Shown: piece by piece, positions 42,617 through 52,005 of the stretch | Layout of the letters: every line of letters begins with the position of its first letter | Numbering within the stretch: the stretch's first letter is position 1 | Assembly (NCBI RefSeq): GCF_014197035.1 | Contig: NZ_JACIEU010000005.1 | Span: 1 to 64,000 of the forward strand | Length of the DNA: 64,000 bases | From: Sphingobium scionense | GTDB lineage: Bacteria; Pseudomonadota; Alphaproteobacteria; Sphingomonadales; Sphingomonadaceae | Reading direction: 5' to 3' | Notes under the pieces: generated by a model | The model's database searches: none | Told to the model about the DNA's origin: nothing | What the model saw: the letters and a program-made list of their open reading frames with translations, nothing else | Position numbers and translations under genes: made by a program

Positions 42617-43453
42617 ATGGCACTCAAGCACTATAACCCGACGAGCCCGGCCCAGCGTGGCCTGATCCTCGTCGACAAGTCGAGCCTGCACAAGGGCAAG
42701 CCCGTCAAGGCGCTGACCGAAGGCAAGCGCAAGACCGGTGGTCGTAACAACAAGGGTCATGTGACCTCGCGTGGTATCGGTGGCGGTCACAAGCAGCGCT
42801 ATCGTATCATCGACTTCAAGCGTCGCCTGTGGGACGTTGAAGGCACGGTCGAGCGTCTGGAATATGACCCCAACCGCACCGCCTTCATCGCGCTGGTCAA
42901 CTATCCCGACGGTACGCAGGCGTACATCATTGCGCCGCAGCGTCTGGCGCCCGGTGACAAGGTCATCGCGGGCAAGAAGACCGACGTGAAGCCGGGCAAT
43001 GCGATGGAGCTGGGTCAGATGCCGGTCGGCACGATCATCCACAACATCGAGATGAAGCCGGGCAAGGGTGCGCAGCTCTGCCGTTCGGCGGGCACCTATG
43101 CCCAGCTGGTCGGCCGTGATCGCGGCATGGTCATGATCCGTCTGTCGTCGGGTGAGCAGCGCTACATCCGTTCGGACTGCATGGGCACCGTCGGCGCCGT
43201 GTCGAACCCCGACAACGCCAACACCAACCTGGCCAAGGCAGGCCGCAACCGTTGGAACGGCATCCGTCCTCTGACGCGCGGCGTGGCGAAGAACCCGGTC
43301 GATCACCCGCATGGCGGTGGTGAAGGCCGGACTTCGGGCGGCCGTCACCCGGTTACCCCGTGGGGCAAGCCGACCAAGGGTGCACGCACCCGTCACAACA
43401 AGGCAACGGACAAGTTCATCATCCGTAGCCGCCACGCGAAGAAGAAGAGGTAA
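42617..43453 (+). CDS. rplB: Ribosomal protein L2
   Basis: L2 is needed for subunit association and peptidyl-transferase function. It has 278 residues. The conserved C-terminal [17 protein letters not shown] segment near 225-241 contains the His that approaches the catalytic centre in other bacteria. GGCGAG lies before the ATG. Spacing to rpsS is five bases. Confidence 0.98.
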   Translation: MALKHYNPTSPAQRGLILVDKSSLHKGKPVKALTEGKRKTGGRNNKGHVTSRGIGGGHKQRYRIIDFKRRLWDVEGTVERLEYDPNRTAFIALVNYPDGTQAYIIAPQRLAPGDKVIAGKKTDVKPGNAMELGQMPVGTIIHNIEMKPGKGAQLCRSAGTYAQLVGRDRGMVMIRLSSGEQRYIRSDCMGTVGAVSNPDNANTNLAKAGRNRWNGIRPLTRGVAKNPVDHPHGGGEGRTSGGRHPVTPWGKPTKGARTRHNKATDKFIIRSRHAKKKR

Positions 43454-43458
43454 GCGAG

Positions 43459-43737
43459 ATGGCTCGTTCCGTCTGGAAAGGTCCGTTCGTGGACCTCAGC
43501 CTTCTGAAGAAGGCGGAAGTGGCGCAGGACGCCGGTGGCCGTTCGGGTCCGATCAAGACCTGGTCGCGCCGTTCCACCATCCTGCCGCAGTTCGTTGGCC
43601 TGACGTTCAACGTCTATAACGGCCGCAAGCATGTGCCGGTCTCGGTGAACGAGGACATGGTGGGTCACAAGCTGGGCGAATTCGCCCCGACCCGCTATTT
43701 CCCTGGTCACGCTGCCGACAAGAAGGGCAAGCGCTAA
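43459..43737 (+). CDS. rpsS: Ribosomal protein S19
   Basis: S19 lies in the 30S head with S13 near the A site. It has 92 residues, the standard length, with [16 protein letters not shown] at the start and [22 protein letters not shown] at the end. GCGAG precedes the ATG. Its stop shares a base with the rplV start (TAATG). Confidence 0.98.
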   Translation: MARSVWKGPFVDLSLLKKAEVAQDAGGRSGPIKTWSRRSTILPQFVGLTFNVYNGRKHVPVSVNEDMVGHKLGEFAPTRYFPGHAADKKGKR

Positions 43738-44123
43738 TGAGCAAGGAAAAGGCTCCCCGTCGCGTCGCCGACAATGAAGCGCTCGCCGTCGGCACGCAGA
43801 TCCGTGGTTCGGCCCAGAAGCTGAACCTGGTCGCTACGCTGATCCGCGGCCGCAAGGTCGAGGACGCGCTCAACATCCTCGCTTTCTCGAAGAAGGCGAT
43901 GGCTGTGGACGTGCGCAAGGTGCTGGCTTCGGCCATCGCCAACGCGGAAAACAATCACAATCTGGACGTCGACGCACTCGTCGTGGCGGAAGCATCGGTG
44001 GGCAAGAGCTTCACCCTGAAGCGCTTCCACGCTCGCGGTCGCGGCAAGTCGACCCGGATCCTCAAGCCCTTCAGCCGCGTGCGCATCGTCGTGCGTGAAG
44101 CTGGCGAAGAAGCGGAGGCGTAA
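43737..44123 (+). CDS. rplV: Ribosomal protein L22
   Basis: L22 has a long hairpin that lines the exit tunnel beside L4 and is a site of macrolide-resistance changes. It has 128 residues. The tunnel loop here is [20 protein letters not shown] near 97-116, without visible insertions or deletions. An A, E-rich end follows. The start overlaps the rpsS stop by one base. Confidence 0.97.
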   Translation: MSKEKAPRRVADNEALAVGTQIRGSAQKLNLVATLIRGRKVEDALNILAFSKKAMAVDVRKVLASAIANAENNHNLDVDALVVAEASVGKSFTLKRFHARGRGKSTRILKPFSRVRIVVREAGEEAEA

Positions 44124-44127
44124 GCAC

Positions 44128-44823
44128 ATGGGTCACAAGAGCAACCCGATTGGTCTGCGTCTGCAGATCAACCGCACCTGGGACAGCCGCTGGTTCGCGG
44201 AAGGTGCCGACTATGGTCGCCTGCTGCTGGAGGATCTCAAGATCCGCCAGTTCATCATGAAGACCCTGCCGCAGGCCGCGATCTCGAAGGTCGTGATCGA
44301 GCGTCCTGCCAAGCTGTGCCGCGTGTCGATCTATGCTGCCCGTCCGGGCGTCATCATCGGCAAGAAGGGTGCGGACATCGAGAAGCTTCGCAAGAAGCTG
44401 GGTGCCTTCACCTCGTCGGACGTGTCGCTGAACATCGTCGAGATCCGCAAGCCGGAAATCGATTCGAAGCTCGTTGCACAGGGCATCGCTGACCAGCTGG
44501 AACGCCGCGTTGCTTTCCGTCGCGCCATGAAGCGTGCGGTGCAGTCGGCTCTCCGTCTGGGCGCCGAAGGCATCAAGATCACCTGCGGCGGCCGTCTGGG
44601 CGGTGCAGAGATCGCGCGTGTCGAATGGTATCGCGAAGGCCGCGTTCCGCTGCACACCCTGCGTGCGAACGTCGACTATGCCGAAGCCACGGCGCACACC
44701 GCCTATGGCGTTTGCGGCATCAAGGTCTGGATCTTCAAGGGCGAGATTCTCGGCCATGATCCGATGGCTACCGACCGGCTGATGCTGGAGGCTCAGACCT
44801 CCGGCGTGCGCCCGGCGCGCTGA
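44128..44823 (+). CDS. rpsC: Ribosomal protein S3
   Basis: S3 forms part of the mRNA entry channel. It has 231 residues from the ATG at 44128, the usual [12 protein letters not shown] start; the frame is open farther back but overlaps rplV. A KH domain is visible with [14 protein letters not shown] near 72-85, and the C-terminal domain has [14 protein letters not shown]. Four bases separate it from rplV and 21 from rplP. Confidence 0.98.
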   Translation: MGHKSNPIGLRLQINRTWDSRWFAEGADYGRLLLEDLKIRQFIMKTLPQAAISKVVIERPAKLCRVSIYAARPGVIIGKKGADIEKLRKKLGAFTSSDVSLNIVEIRKPEIDSKLVAQGIADQLERRVAFRRAMKRAVQSALRLGAEGIKITCGGRLGGAEIARVEWYREGRVPLHTLRANVDYAEATAHTAYGVCGIKVWIFKGEILGHDPMATDRLMLEAQTSGVRPAR

Positions 44824-44844
44824 GAATAAGAAGGTAATAGCGTC

Positions 44845-45276
44845 ATGCTGCAACCGAAGAAGATGAAGTTCCGCAAGACCTTCAAGGGTCGGATCAAGGG
44901 CGATGCGAAGGGCGGCACTGCGCTGAACTTCGGCGCCTATGGTCTCAAGGCCATGGAGCCTGAGCGGATCACCGCGCGCCAGATCGAAGCGGCTCGCCGC
45001 GCGATCCAGCGCCACCTGCGCCGTCAGGGCCGTCTGTGGATCCGCGTGTTCCCCGACGTTCCGGTCACCAAGAAGCCGGCTGAAGTCCGCCAGGGCAAGG
45101 GCAAGGGTTCGGTCGAATATTGGGCGGCTCGCGTCGCTCCCGGCCGTATCCTGTTCGAACTGGACGGCGTTCCCGGTCCGCTCGCAGCAGAGGCCTTCTC
45201 GCGCGCCGCGATGAAGCTGCCCATCAAGACGAAGGTCGTTGCCCGCCTCGGCGACACCTCGCACCTGGAGGGTTAA
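44845..45276 (+). CDS. rplP: Ribosomal protein L16
   Basis: L16 shapes the A-site region of the 50S subunit. It has 143 residues, opening [16 protein letters not shown], with the conserved [19 protein letters not shown] and [13 protein letters not shown] segments. It follows rpsC after 21 bases and precedes rpmC by three. Nothing unusual is seen. Confidence 0.98.
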   Translation: MLQPKKMKFRKTFKGRIKGDAKGGTALNFGAYGLKAMEPERITARQIEAARRAIQRHLRRQGRLWIRVFPDVPVTKKPAEVRQGKGKGSVEYWAARVAPGRILFELDGVPGPLAAEAFSRAAMKLPIKTKVVARLGDTSHLEG

Positions 45277-45279
45277 GCT

Positions 45280-45483
45280 GTGGCCAACGTTGCAGACCTC
45301 AAGACCAAGTCGGACGACGAGCTGTCGACCGAGCTGAACAACCTGAAGCGCGAGCAGTTCAATCTGCGTTTCCAGGCGGCCACCAACCAGCTGGAAAAGC
45401 CCAGCCGCGTTCGTGAAGTCCGTCGTTCGATCGCGCAGATCAAGACCCTGCAGACCGAGCGTTCGCGCTCGGCCGCGAAGTAA
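45280..45483 (+). CDS. rpmC: Ribosomal protein L29
   Basis: L29 lies near the tunnel exit next to L23. It has 67 residues starting at a GTG (45280), three bases after rplP. The pair of helices is clear: [20 protein letters not shown], then a second helix with [16 protein letters not shown]. The stop is 12 bases before rpsQ. Confidence 0.96.
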   Translation: MANVADLKTKSDDELSTELNNLKREQFNLRFQAATNQLEKPSRVREVRRSIAQIKTLQTERSRSAAK

Positions 45484-45495
45484 AGGAAACACACG

Positions 45496-45759
45496 ATGCC
45501 CAAGCGCGTGCTGACGGGAACGGTGGTTTCCGACAAGACCGACAAGACGGTGGTGGTTCGCGTGGAGCGCAAGGTTAAGCATGCGCTCTACGGCAAGATC
45601 ATCCGCCGCTCGAAGAAGTACCATGCCCATGACGAGGGCAATGTCTACAAGGAAGGCGAAACGGTCCGCATCGAAGAGACCGCTCCGATTTCCAAGCTCA
45701 AGACCTGGAAGGTCATCGAGCGGGTAGACACCCACAAGTCGCCGGAATCGGCGGCCTAA
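45496..45759 (+). CDS. rpsQ: Ribosomal protein S17
   Basis: S17 is an early 16S-binding OB-fold protein. It has 87 residues, opening [18 protein letters not shown], with the KYHAHDEGN loop and the [13 protein letters not shown] end. GGAAAC precedes the ATG. It ends the rplC-rpsQ run and is followed by a 167-base structured gap before rplN. Confidence 0.98.
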   Translation: MPKRVLTGTVVSDKTDKTVVVRVERKVKHALYGKIIRRSKKYHAHDEGNVYKEGETVRIEETAPISKLKTWKVIERVDTHKSPESAA

Positions 45760-45926
45760 GGGCAGTTACTGACCCTAGGGTCGAAAAAGTTCGGACGCGG
45801 GGCTGGCCTTTTCCTTCGGGAAAGGGTACAGGCCCGCGCTTCGTGCATTTCGTTCCCCGGGTCGATACACGAAATTCGGAACCGCCGGGATAGTCCCGGT
45901 AGGCCAAATAAGAAGGAACCGGATCC
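45760..45926 (+). promoter_or_regulatory. Structured leader between rpsQ and rplN
   Basis: Three stems occupy this gap. GACCCTAGGGTC (45771-45782) is a perfect palindrome. A large hairpin (45797-45837) has outer arms GCGGG and CCCGC, a CTG/CAG pair, and inner arms CCTTTTCC and GGAAAGGG closed by a TTCG tetraloop, the very stable UUCG type. CCGGGA with TCCCGG around TAG (45885-45899) is the third, 27 bases before rplN. It divides the S10-like and spc-like gene runs and may be a ribosomal-protein-responsive leader. No promoter is evident. Confidence 0.6.
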
Positions 45927-46295
45927 ATGATCCAGATGCAATCCAATCTTGACGTCGCTGACAACAGCGGCGCCAAGCGCGTCCAGTGCATCAAGGTGCT
46001 GGGCGGCTCGAAGCGGCGTTTCGCCGGCGTGGGCGACATCATTGTCGTCTCCGTCAAGGAAGCTGCTCCGCGTGGCAAGGTGAAGAAGGGTGACGTGCAT
46101 CGCGCCGTCATCGTGCGCACCGCCAAGGACGTGCGTCGCGCTGATGGCAGCGTGATTCGCTTCGACGGCAACGCCGCTGTGCTTATCAACAAGAACGAGG
46201 AGCCGATCGGCACCCGTATCTTTGGCCCGGTCGTTCGCGAACTGCGCGCCAAGAAGCACATGAAGATCATCTCGCTCGCTCCCGAGGTGCTGTAA
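45927..46295 (+). CDS. rplN: Ribosomal protein L14
   Basis: L14 forms an intersubunit bridge and is a binding site for RsfS. It has 122 residues, opening [18 protein letters not shown], with [20 protein letters not shown] in the middle. AGAAGGAACC precedes the ATG. It is the first gene of the spc-type run; its stop overlaps the rplX start by one base. Confidence 0.98.
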   Translation: MIQMQSNLDVADNSGAKRVQCIKVLGGSKRRFAGVGDIIVVSVKEAAPRGKVKKGDVHRAVIVRTAKDVRRADGSVIRFDGNAAVLINKNEEPIGTRIFGPVVRELRAKKHMKIISLAPEVL

Positions 46296-46606
46296 TGAGC
46301 GCTGCTAAGATCAAGAAGGGCGACAAGATCGTCGTCCTGGCTGGCAAGGACAAGGGCCGTACCGGCGCCGTCCTCCAGGTGCTGCCGAAGGCCGACAAGG
46401 TCCTCGTCGAAGGCATCAACGTGCATGCACGTCATCGCAAGCCCGATCAGGCCAACCCGCAGGGTGGCATCGATCGCAAGCCGGCGCCGCTGCACATTTC
46501 GAACGTCGCTGTCGCCGACAAGGATGGCAAGCCGACCCGCGTCCGTTTCGAGGATCGCGACGGCAAGAAGGTCCGTGTCGCCGTCAAGTCCGGTGAGGTG
46601 CTGTAA
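46295..46606 (+). CDS. rplX: Ribosomal protein L24
   Basis: L24 is an assembly initiator of the 50S subunit. It has 103 residues with a KOW motif, [19 protein letters not shown], at residues 6-24. The later [17 protein letters not shown] loop is typical. It starts within the rplN stop and its stop overlaps the rplE start (TAATG), giving tight coupling. Confidence 0.98.
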   Translation: MSAAKIKKGDKIVVLAGKDKGRTGAVLQVLPKADKVLVEGINVHARHRKPDQANPQGGIDRKPAPLHISNVAVADKDGKPTRVRFEDRDGKKVRVAVKSGEVL

Positions 46607-47178
46607 TGGCCGACAAGTATATCCCGCGCTCGAAGGCCGTCTATGACGCCGAAATCGCGAAGGCGATGACCGAGAAGTTCGGTTATTCGAACGTCATGGA
46701 AGTGCCCAAGATCGAGAAGATCACGCTCAACATGGGCGTGGGCGAAGCCACCCAGGACAAGAAGAAGGTCACTTCGGCCGCCGAGGAAATGGAACTGATC
46801 GCTGGCCAGAAGCCGGTTATCACCAAGGCGAAGAAGTCGATCGCGCAGTTCAAGCTGCGTGAAGGCATGCCGATCGGTGCGAAGGTCACGCTGCGCCGCG
46901 AGCGCATGTACGAGTTCGTTGATCGCCTGATCAACATCGCTCTGCCCCGCGTGCGCGATTTCCGTGGTCTCAATCCGAAGAGCTTCGATGGCCGTGGCAA
47001 CTATGCCTTTGGTATCAAGGAGCAGATCATCTTCCCGGAGATCAGCTATGACCGCGTCGACAAGGTGCGCGGCATGGATATCATCGTGACCACCACGGCG
47101 AAGACGGACGATGAAGCGCGCGAACTGCTGCGCCTCTTCGGCTTCCCCTTCCCGCTCGAAGAGAAGCAGGCGGCCTGA
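46606..47178 (+). CDS. rplE: Ribosomal protein L5
   Basis: L5 binds 5S rRNA and contacts the P-site tRNA and S13. It has 190 residues with [17 protein letters not shown] near 43-59 and [18 protein letters not shown] near 88-105. It starts inside the rplX stop. The 51-base gap to rpsN is the largest inside this run and has no strong stem. Confidence 0.98.
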   Translation: MADKYIPRSKAVYDAEIAKAMTEKFGYSNVMEVPKIEKITLNMGVGEATQDKKKVTSAAEEMELIAGQKPVITKAKKSIAQFKLREGMPIGAKVTLRRERMYEFVDRLINIALPRVRDFRGLNPKSFDGRGNYAFGIKEQIIFPEISYDRVDKVRGMDIIVTTTAKTDDEARELLRLFGFPFPLEEKQAA

Positions 47179-47229
47179 TAGGTCCCGCTTCTCTCCCTAA
47201 CGCTTAAGCTAAGGAAGAGAACTTAAGTC

Positions 47230-47535
47230 ATGGCGAAACTGAGTTCGATCAACAAGAACGAGCGCCGCAAGAAGCTGGTGAAGAAGTATGCCGGCCGCTA
47301 TGCGAAGCTCAAGGCGATCGCAGCTGATACTGCACTCGACGACACCGAGCGTCTGATCGCGCGTCTGAAGATGGCGGAAGTCCCCCGCAACGGCAATCCG
47401 ACCCGCATTCGCAATCGTTGCGAACTGACTGGTCGCCCGCGCGCTTACTACCGTAAATTCCGTCTCTGCCGCGTGCAGCTGCGTGATCTGGCCAACAAGG
47501 GCCTGATCCCCGGCGTCACCAAGTCGAGCTGGTAA
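47230..47535 (+). CDS. rpsN: Ribosomal protein S14 (long, zinc-free form)
   Basis: S14 lies in the 30S head near the A site. It has 101 residues, the long form, with [20 protein letters not shown] and the [15 protein letters not shown] end. It lacks the CxxC pairs of the short zinc-binding form, so no zinc-dependent paralogue swap is evident here. It is 12 bases upstream of rpsH. Confidence 0.98.
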   Translation: MAKLSSINKNERRKKLVKKYAGRYAKLKAIAADTALDDTERLIARLKMAEVPRNGNPTRIRNRCELTGRPRAYYRKFRLCRVQLRDLANKGLIPGVTKSSW

Positions 47536-47547
47536 GGATCATTTGAG

Positions 47548-47943
47548 ATGGCATTGACCGATCCCCTGGGTGATATGCTCACCCGCATCCGTAACGGACA
47601 GCAGGCGAAGAAGGACAGCGTTGTGTCCCCCGCCAGCAAGCTCCGTGCCCGCGTGCTCGACGTTCTGCAGCGCGAAGGCTATATCCGTGGTTATTCCGAG
47701 GAAGCCCTTGGCAATCACCCCGGCCTGCGCATCGAGCTGAAATATTTCGAGGGCCAGCCGGCGATCAAGCATGTCGCCCGCGTGTCCAAGCCTGGCCGCC
47801 GCGTTTACTCGGGTTCCAAGGAACTGCCGGTGATCCGCAACGGCCTGGGCATCACCATTGTCTCGACGCCCAAGGGTGTTCTGTCTGACGCCGAAGCGCG
47901 TGAGCAGAATGTCGGTGGCGAAGTGCTGGCGGAGGTGTTCTGA
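47548..47943 (+). CDS. rpsH: Ribosomal protein S8
   Basis: S8 binds helix 21 of 16S rRNA; in E. coli it represses spc translation at the rplE mRNA. It has 131 residues with [14 protein letters not shown] at the start and the [14 protein letters not shown] end. Its stop overlaps the rplF start (TGATG). Confidence 0.98.
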   Translation: MALTDPLGDMLTRIRNGQQAKKDSVVSPASKLRARVLDVLQREGYIRGYSEEALGNHPGLRIELKYFEGQPAIKHVARVSKPGRRVYSGSKELPVIRNGLGITIVSTPKGVLSDAEAREQNVGGEVLAEVF

Positions 47944-48476
47944 TGAGCCGCACTGGCAAAAAGCCGGTCTCCGTCCCGTCGGGCGTGACCGCGTCGATCG
48001 CTGACGGTCAGCTGTCGGTGAAGGGCCCCAAGGGCACCCTCGCCATTCCGCTGGCAGACGAGGTGACCTACACCGTCGAAGAAGGCAGCATCGCTGTGCA
48101 GCCCGCCAATAACGGCAAGCGCGCTCGCGCTTTCTGGGGCATGCAGCGTACCCTGATCCAGAACCTGATCACCGGCGTGACCGAGGGTTTCTCCAAGAAG
48201 CTCCTGATCACCGGTGTTGGCTACCGTGCGAACTCGCAGGGCAAAACCCTGAAGCTGCAGCTCGGCTATAGCCACGACGTCGATTTCGAGATTCCGGAAG
48301 GCATCGAGATCAAGACCCCGGATAACACCACGGTCGAGATCAGCGGCATCGACAAGCAGAAGGTCGGCCAGGTCGCCGCCGAGATCCGCCGCTGGCGCAA
48401 GCCCGAACCCTATAAGGGCAAGGGCATCAAGTACGCCGGCGAATTCATCTTCCGCAAGGAAGGGAAGAAGAAGTAA
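47943..48476 (+). CDS. rplF: Ribosomal protein L6
   Basis: L6 lies at the factor-binding side of the 50S subunit. It has 177 residues made of two similar domains. The [11 protein letters not shown] segment and the [19 protein letters not shown] end are conserved. It starts inside the rpsH stop and ends one base before rplR. Confidence 0.98.
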   Translation: MSRTGKKPVSVPSGVTASIADGQLSVKGPKGTLAIPLADEVTYTVEEGSIAVQPANNGKRARAFWGMQRTLIQNLITGVTEGFSKKLLITGVGYRANSQGKTLKLQLGYSHDVDFEIPEGIEIKTPDNTTVEISGIDKQKVGQVAAEIRRWRKPEPYKGKGIKYAGEFIFRKEGKKK

Positions 48477-48477
48477 G

Positions 48478-48843
48478 ATGGCTAAGCTTTCCCTCTTCGC
48501 GCGGCGTCGTCGCCGCGTTCGCACCGCGCTCAAGGCTGTTTCGGGCACCCGTCCGCGCCTCAGCGTCCATCGTTCGGGCCGCCACATCTACGCCCAGGTC
48601 ATTGATGACGTCGCCGGCACCACCGTCGCCGCCGCTTCGACCCTGGACAAGGACGTGGGTTCCAAGGCTCTGGGCAAGACCGGCGCCAGCGCTGAAGCCG
48701 CTGCCGATGTCGGCAAGCGCGTTGCCGCTGCGGCGACCGCTGCCGGCGTCACCCAGGTCGTGTTCGACCGTGGTGGCTTCCTGTTCCATGGCCGCGTCAA
48801 GGCGCTGGCCGATGCCGCCCGTGAAGGCGGGCTGGAGTTCTGA
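48478..48843 (+). CDS. rplR: Ribosomal protein L18
   Basis: L18 binds 5S rRNA together with L5 and L25. It has 121 residues with [22 protein letters not shown] near the start and a [25 protein letters not shown] end, as two shorter recognised blocks. It follows rplF after one base and precedes rpsE by two. Confidence 0.97.
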   Translation: MAKLSLFARRRRRVRTALKAVSGTRPRLSVHRSGRHIYAQVIDDVAGTTVAAASTLDKDVGSKALGKTGASAEAAADVGKRVAAAATAAGVTQVVFDRGGFLFHGRVKALADAAREGGLEF

Positions 48844-48845
48844 TC

Positions 48846-49565
48846 ATGGCTGATGAAAACACCAATGAAGTCGTCGCGCCCGTCGAGGGTGCCGAAGCGA
48901 CTGCACCGACCGAAGGTCGTGGTCCCGGTCGTGGCCGTGGCAACCGTGGCGGTGGCGATCGCAACCGCGGTGAGCGCGGTGGCCGTGGCCGTCGTGACGA
49001 TCGTCGCGGCAACCGCGACGAGGAGCAGGGCGAAGAGCTGATCGAGAAGCTGGTTCACATCAACCGCGTCTCGAAGACCGTCAAGGGCGGTAAGCGCTTC
49101 GGTTTCGCTGCTCTGGTCGTCGTCGGCGACGGCAAGGGCCGCGCCGGTTTCGGTCATGGCAAGGCGCGCGAAGTGCCTGAAGCCATCAGCAAGGCGACTG
49201 CTTCGGCCAAGAAGGCGATGGTTCGCGTTCCGCTGAAGGAAGGCCGCACCCTGCACCATGATGGCCTCGGCCACTTCGGTGCTGGCAAGGTGACTGTCCG
49301 TTCGGCTCCGGCCGGTACCGGCATCATCGCCGGCGGTCCGATGCGCGCCGTGTTCGAAAGCCTCGGCGTCGCTGACGTCGTGACCAAGTCGAACGGCACC
49401 TCGAACCCCTACAACATGATCCGTGCGACCTTCGCGGCTCTGGGCGAACAGACCAGCCCGAAGTCGGTGGCGCAGCGTCGTGGCAAGAAGGTCGCTGACC
49501 TTCTGCGTCGCGGTGGTGCTTCGGCCGAAGTCGCGCAGGCTGATGCCGAAGCGATTGCGGAGTAA
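48846..49565 (+). CDS. rpsE: Ribosomal protein S5 with RG-rich N-terminal extension
   Basis: S5 takes part in decoding accuracy and mRNA unwinding. It has 239 residues against 167 in E. coli. The conserved part starts near residue 63 ([19 protein letters not shown]). Before it lies an acidic stretch (1-24) and then an Arg/Gly-rich stretch (25-58) with [10 protein letters not shown] and [10 protein letters not shown], likely disordered and RNA-binding. Codons show the same composition as the core, so it is a real extension rather than a wrong start; no other start lies between it and the core. The ribosome site for this ATG is weak. Confidence 0.96.
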   Translation: MADENTNEVVAPVEGAEATAPTEGRGPGRGRGNRGGGDRNRGERGGRGRRDDRRGNRDEEQGEELIEKLVHINRVSKTVKGGKRFGFAALVVVGDGKGRAGFGHGKAREVPEAISKATASAKKAMVRVPLKEGRTLHHDGLGHFGAGKVTVRSAPAGTGIIAGGPMRAVFESLGVADVVTKSNGTSNPYNMIRATFAALGEQTSPKSVAQRRGKKVADLLRRGGASAEVAQADAEAIAE

Positions 49566-49570
49566 CTGAC

Positions 49571-49750
49571 ATGGCGAAGATCAAGATCAAGCAGATCGGT
49601 TCGCCGATCCGTCGCCCCGAAAGCCAGAAGAAGATTCTGATCGGCCTGGGCCTTGGCAAGATGCATCGCGTGGTCGAGCTGGAAGACACGGCGGAAGTCC
49701 GCGGTGCCATCAAGAAGCTCCCCCACATGGTGGCAGTGGTCGAGGGCTAA
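49571..49750 (+). CDS. rpmD: Ribosomal protein L30
   Basis: L30 is a small 50S protein of 59 residues (start ATG 49571, stop TAA 49748-49750). The sequence [19 protein letters not shown], then [15 protein letters not shown] and [16 protein letters not shown], is typical for L30. It follows rpsE after five bases. A strong terminator begins 26 bases after its stop, so it may end a transcript. Confidence 0.97.
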   Translation: MAKIKIKQIGSPIRRPESQKKILIGLGLGKMHRVVELEDTAEVRGAIKKLPHMVAVVEG

Positions 49751-49775
49751 GCCCTTTCGATCCGACGAAATGAAG

Positions 49776-49808
49776 CGAAAGAGGGGGCGACCCCTCTTTC
49801 GTTTTTTT
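49776..49808 (+). terminator. Textbook intrinsic terminator between rpmD and rplO
   Basis: Arms CGAAAGAGGGG (49776-49786) and CCCCTCTTTCG (49791-49801) form a perfect 11-bp stem around GCGA, followed at once by seven T (49802-49808). All parts of a Rho-independent terminator are present. Its position within the spc operon is unexpected. Confidence 0.95.
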
Positions 49809-49811
49809 AGC

Positions 49812-49856
49812 GGAAGCGCTAACGGGCGCTTCCTTTAGATGATCCCACAAGGGATC
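49812..49856 (+). promoter_or_regulatory. Two further hairpins before rplO
   Basis: GGAAGCGC (49812-49819) pairs with GCGCTTCC (49826-49833), followed by TTT. GATCCC (49841-49846) pairs with GGGATC (49851-49856). They come directly after the terminator and 31 bases before the rplO start, making three stems in a row. They may be a leader for rplO-secY-adk; a promoter for that leader is not obvious. Confidence 0.6.
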
Positions 49857-49886
49857 AGCGCGACAAAAGCGAAAGCGAGTGCGAAC

Positions 49887-50417
49887 ATGAAACTGAACGA
49901 AATCAACGACATTGCCGGTGCCCGCAAGGGCCGTATGCGCGTCGGCCGCGGTATCGGCTCGGGCAAGGGCAAGACTGCCGGTCGCGGCCAGAAGGGTGCC
50001 AAGGCACGCTCGGGCGTCAGCATCAACGGCTTCGAGGGTGGCCAGATGCCGCTCCACATGCGCATCCCGAAGCGCGGCTTCAACAACATCTTCGCGAACG
50101 ATTACGCGATCGTGAACCTGGGTGAAGTGCAGGTTGCGATCGACGCCGGCAAGCTGGACGCTGCCGCCGTGATCGACCATGCTGCGCTGAAGGCGGCCAA
50201 CCTGGCCCGTGGTGGCAAGGATGGCGTCCGCGTTCTCGCCAAGGGCGAACTGACCGCCAAGGTCAGCTTCCTGGTCGCCGGTGCCTCGATGAGTGCTGTC
50301 GAAGCAGTCGCCAAGGCTGGTGGCAAGCTCGACGTGATCGAGGTCGTCCCGGCTGCCGAGAAGGCCAAGGCGAAGAAGGGCACCGCCCTTGCCGCCAAGA
50401 AGGCCGCCAAGGCCTAA
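49887..50417 (+). CDS. rplO: Ribosomal protein L15
   Basis: L15 is a late 50S assembly protein. It has 176 residues from the ATG at 49887, giving the standard [20 protein letters not shown] start; the frame is open back to 49839 but that part reads through a hairpin. The Gly/Lys-rich [20 protein letters not shown] segment and an Ala/Lys-rich tail are typical. Its ribosome site is weak (GCGAG). It begins the rplO-secY-adk part of the cluster. Confidence 0.96.
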   Translation: MKLNEINDIAGARKGRMRVGRGIGSGKGKTAGRGQKGAKARSGVSINGFEGGQMPLHMRIPKRGFNNIFANDYAIVNLGEVQVAIDAGKLDAAAVIDHAALKAANLARGGKDGVRVLAKGELTAKVSFLVAGASMSAVEAVAKAGGKLDVIEVVPAAEKAKAKKGTALAAKKAAKA

Positions 50418-50472
50418 GTCTCGCCTGAGACTTGCAAGCACGGCCCCGCTGCCCGATATGGGTTGGCGGGGC
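50416..50472 (+). promoter_or_regulatory. Two stem-loops between rplO and secY
   Basis: AAGTCTC (50416-50422) pairs with GAGACTT (50427-50433) around GCCT, starting inside the rplO stop codon. GCCCCGC (50443-50449) pairs with GCGGGGC (50466-50472), with inner CCC/GGG pairing. No T run follows either. They lie in the 195-base rplO-secY gap; the remainder holds a G-rich stretch (50526-50590) and the secY ribosome site. Confidence 0.6.
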
Positions 50473-50612
50473 TATGTGTATCGGGGGGAGCATATGTTCG
50501 TCGCAATGGCGGCAACTCCCGTTCGACATGGTCTTCCCGCCCCGCTAAGGGGGTAGCGATTCCGCCAAGGGGGCTTATGGCCCCGGCAAGAATGATTTGA
50601 AGGGCAGCCACA

Positions 50613-51959
50613 ATGGCATCGAGAGCCGACCAGCTCGCATCCAATCTCAGCCTCGCGAAGTTCAGCCAGGCGACCGACCTCAAGAAGCGCCTGTGGTTCA
50701 CGCTCGGCGCGCTGATCGTCTTCCGCTTTCTCAGCTTCGTGCCGCTGCCGGGTATCGATCCCACCGCGCTCGCAGCCTGGTCGCAGAAGTCGGCTGGCGG
50801 CATTCTCGACATCTTCAACACCTTCTCGGGTGGTGCATTGTCGCGCGCGAGCCTCATCACGCTCGGCATCATGCCCTACATCACCGCGTCGATCGTGGTG
50901 CAGCTGGCCGCCTCCCTCTCGCCGCAGCTCGCGGCGATCAAGAAGGAAGGCGAGAGCGGTCGCAAGAAGCTGAACCAATATACCCGCTACGGTACCGTCG
51001 GCCTGACCGCGGTGCAGGGCTATGCCGCCGCCGCCAACTGGCAGGCACAGGGCGTGGTCGTGGATCCGGGCATGTTGTTCGTCGTCTCGGCGATCATTTC
51101 GCTGATCGGCGGCACCATGTTCCTGTTGTGGCTGGGTGAGCAGATCACTTCGCGCGGTATCGGTAACGGCACCTCGCTGATCATCATGGCCGGTATCGTC
51201 GCCCAATTGCCGGTGACGTTGAGCAACCTGTTCAAGTCGGGCAGCGAAGGGTCGGTCTCTGGCCTGGCCATCTTCCTCGTCGTCGTGTTGGGCTTTGGTC
51301 TGATTGCCTTCATCTGCTTCATGGAGCGGGCGCAGCGCCGGGTGCTGATCCAGTATCCCAAGCGTCAGACGCGTCAGGGCCTGATGCAGGCGGATCGCAG
51401 CCACCTGCCGCTCAAGGTCAACACGGCGGGTGTGATCCCGCCGATCTTTGCCAGCTCGCTTCTGCTGCTGCCGCTGACCATCTCGCAGTTCATGGGCGTC
51501 AAGGCCGATGAAGAGAATGGCTGGAGCAGCGCGATCCTGACGATCAACCAGTATCTGTCGCATGGCAGCCCGTTCTACATGGCCCTTTATGGGCTGGGCA
51601 TCGTCTTCTTCTGCTTCTTCTACACTGCCGTGGTGTTCAATCCGGAAGAGACGGCCGACAATCTGAAGCGTAATGGCGGCTTCATTCCGGGTATCCGTCC
51701 GGGCAAGAATACCGAGAATTATCTCGACTATGTGCTGACCCGGATCACGGTGATCGGCGCCGCCTATCTGGCCTTCATCTGCCTGGTACCGGAGTTCGTC
51801 ATCGCCCGGGCGGGAATTCCCTTCTACCTTGGTGGGACTAGCCTGCTGATCGTGGTCAATGTTACGGTCGATACCGTGACCCAGATCCAGAGCCATCTGC
51901 TCGCCCATCAATATGGGGATCTGATCAAGAAGGCGAAGCTCAAGGGCCGCATGCGCTAA
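50613..51959 (+). CDS. secY: Protein translocase subunit SecY
   Basis: SecY is the channel of the Sec translocon in the inner membrane. It has 448 residues and ten predicted membrane helices. LRFVPLPGID-type opening loop (FVPLPGID), FSGGALSRASLITLGIMPYITASI and the cytoplasmic loop region ERAQRRVLIQYPKRQ are conserved. It follows rplO after a 195-base structured gap and precedes adk by 46 bases. Its product acts with the SecDF-YajC encoded at 18582-21531. Confidence 0.98.
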   Translation: MASRADQLASNLSLAKFSQATDLKKRLWFTLGALIVFRFLSFVPLPGIDPTALAAWSQKSAGGILDIFNTFSGGALSRASLITLGIMPYITASIVVQLAASLSPQLAAIKKEGESGRKKLNQYTRYGTVGLTAVQGYAAAANWQAQGVVVDPGMLFVVSAIISLIGGTMFLLWLGEQITSRGIGNGTSLIIMAGIVAQLPVTLSNLFKSGSEGSVSGLAIFLVVVLGFGLIAFICFMERAQRRVLIQYPKRQTRQGLMQADRSHLPLKVNTAGVIPPIFASSLLLLPLTISQFMGVKADEENGWSSAILTINQYLSHGSPFYMALYGLGIVFFCFFYTAVVFNPEETADNLKRNGGFIPGIRPGKNTENYLDYVLTRITVIGAAYLAFICLVPEFVIARAGIPFYLGGTSLLIVVNVTVDTVTQIQSHLLAHQYGDLIKKAKLKGRMR

Positions 51960-52005
51960 GGGGGCGCATGCAGGCTAGCGCAAGTACAAGGGGAGAATGC
52001 GCGCA

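Noticed and set aside
51997..51999. The ATG at 51997 as the adk start
   Set aside because: GGGGAG is only two bases away, too close for initiation; the ATG at 52006 has ideal spacing and gives the standard MNIILLGPPGAGK start.
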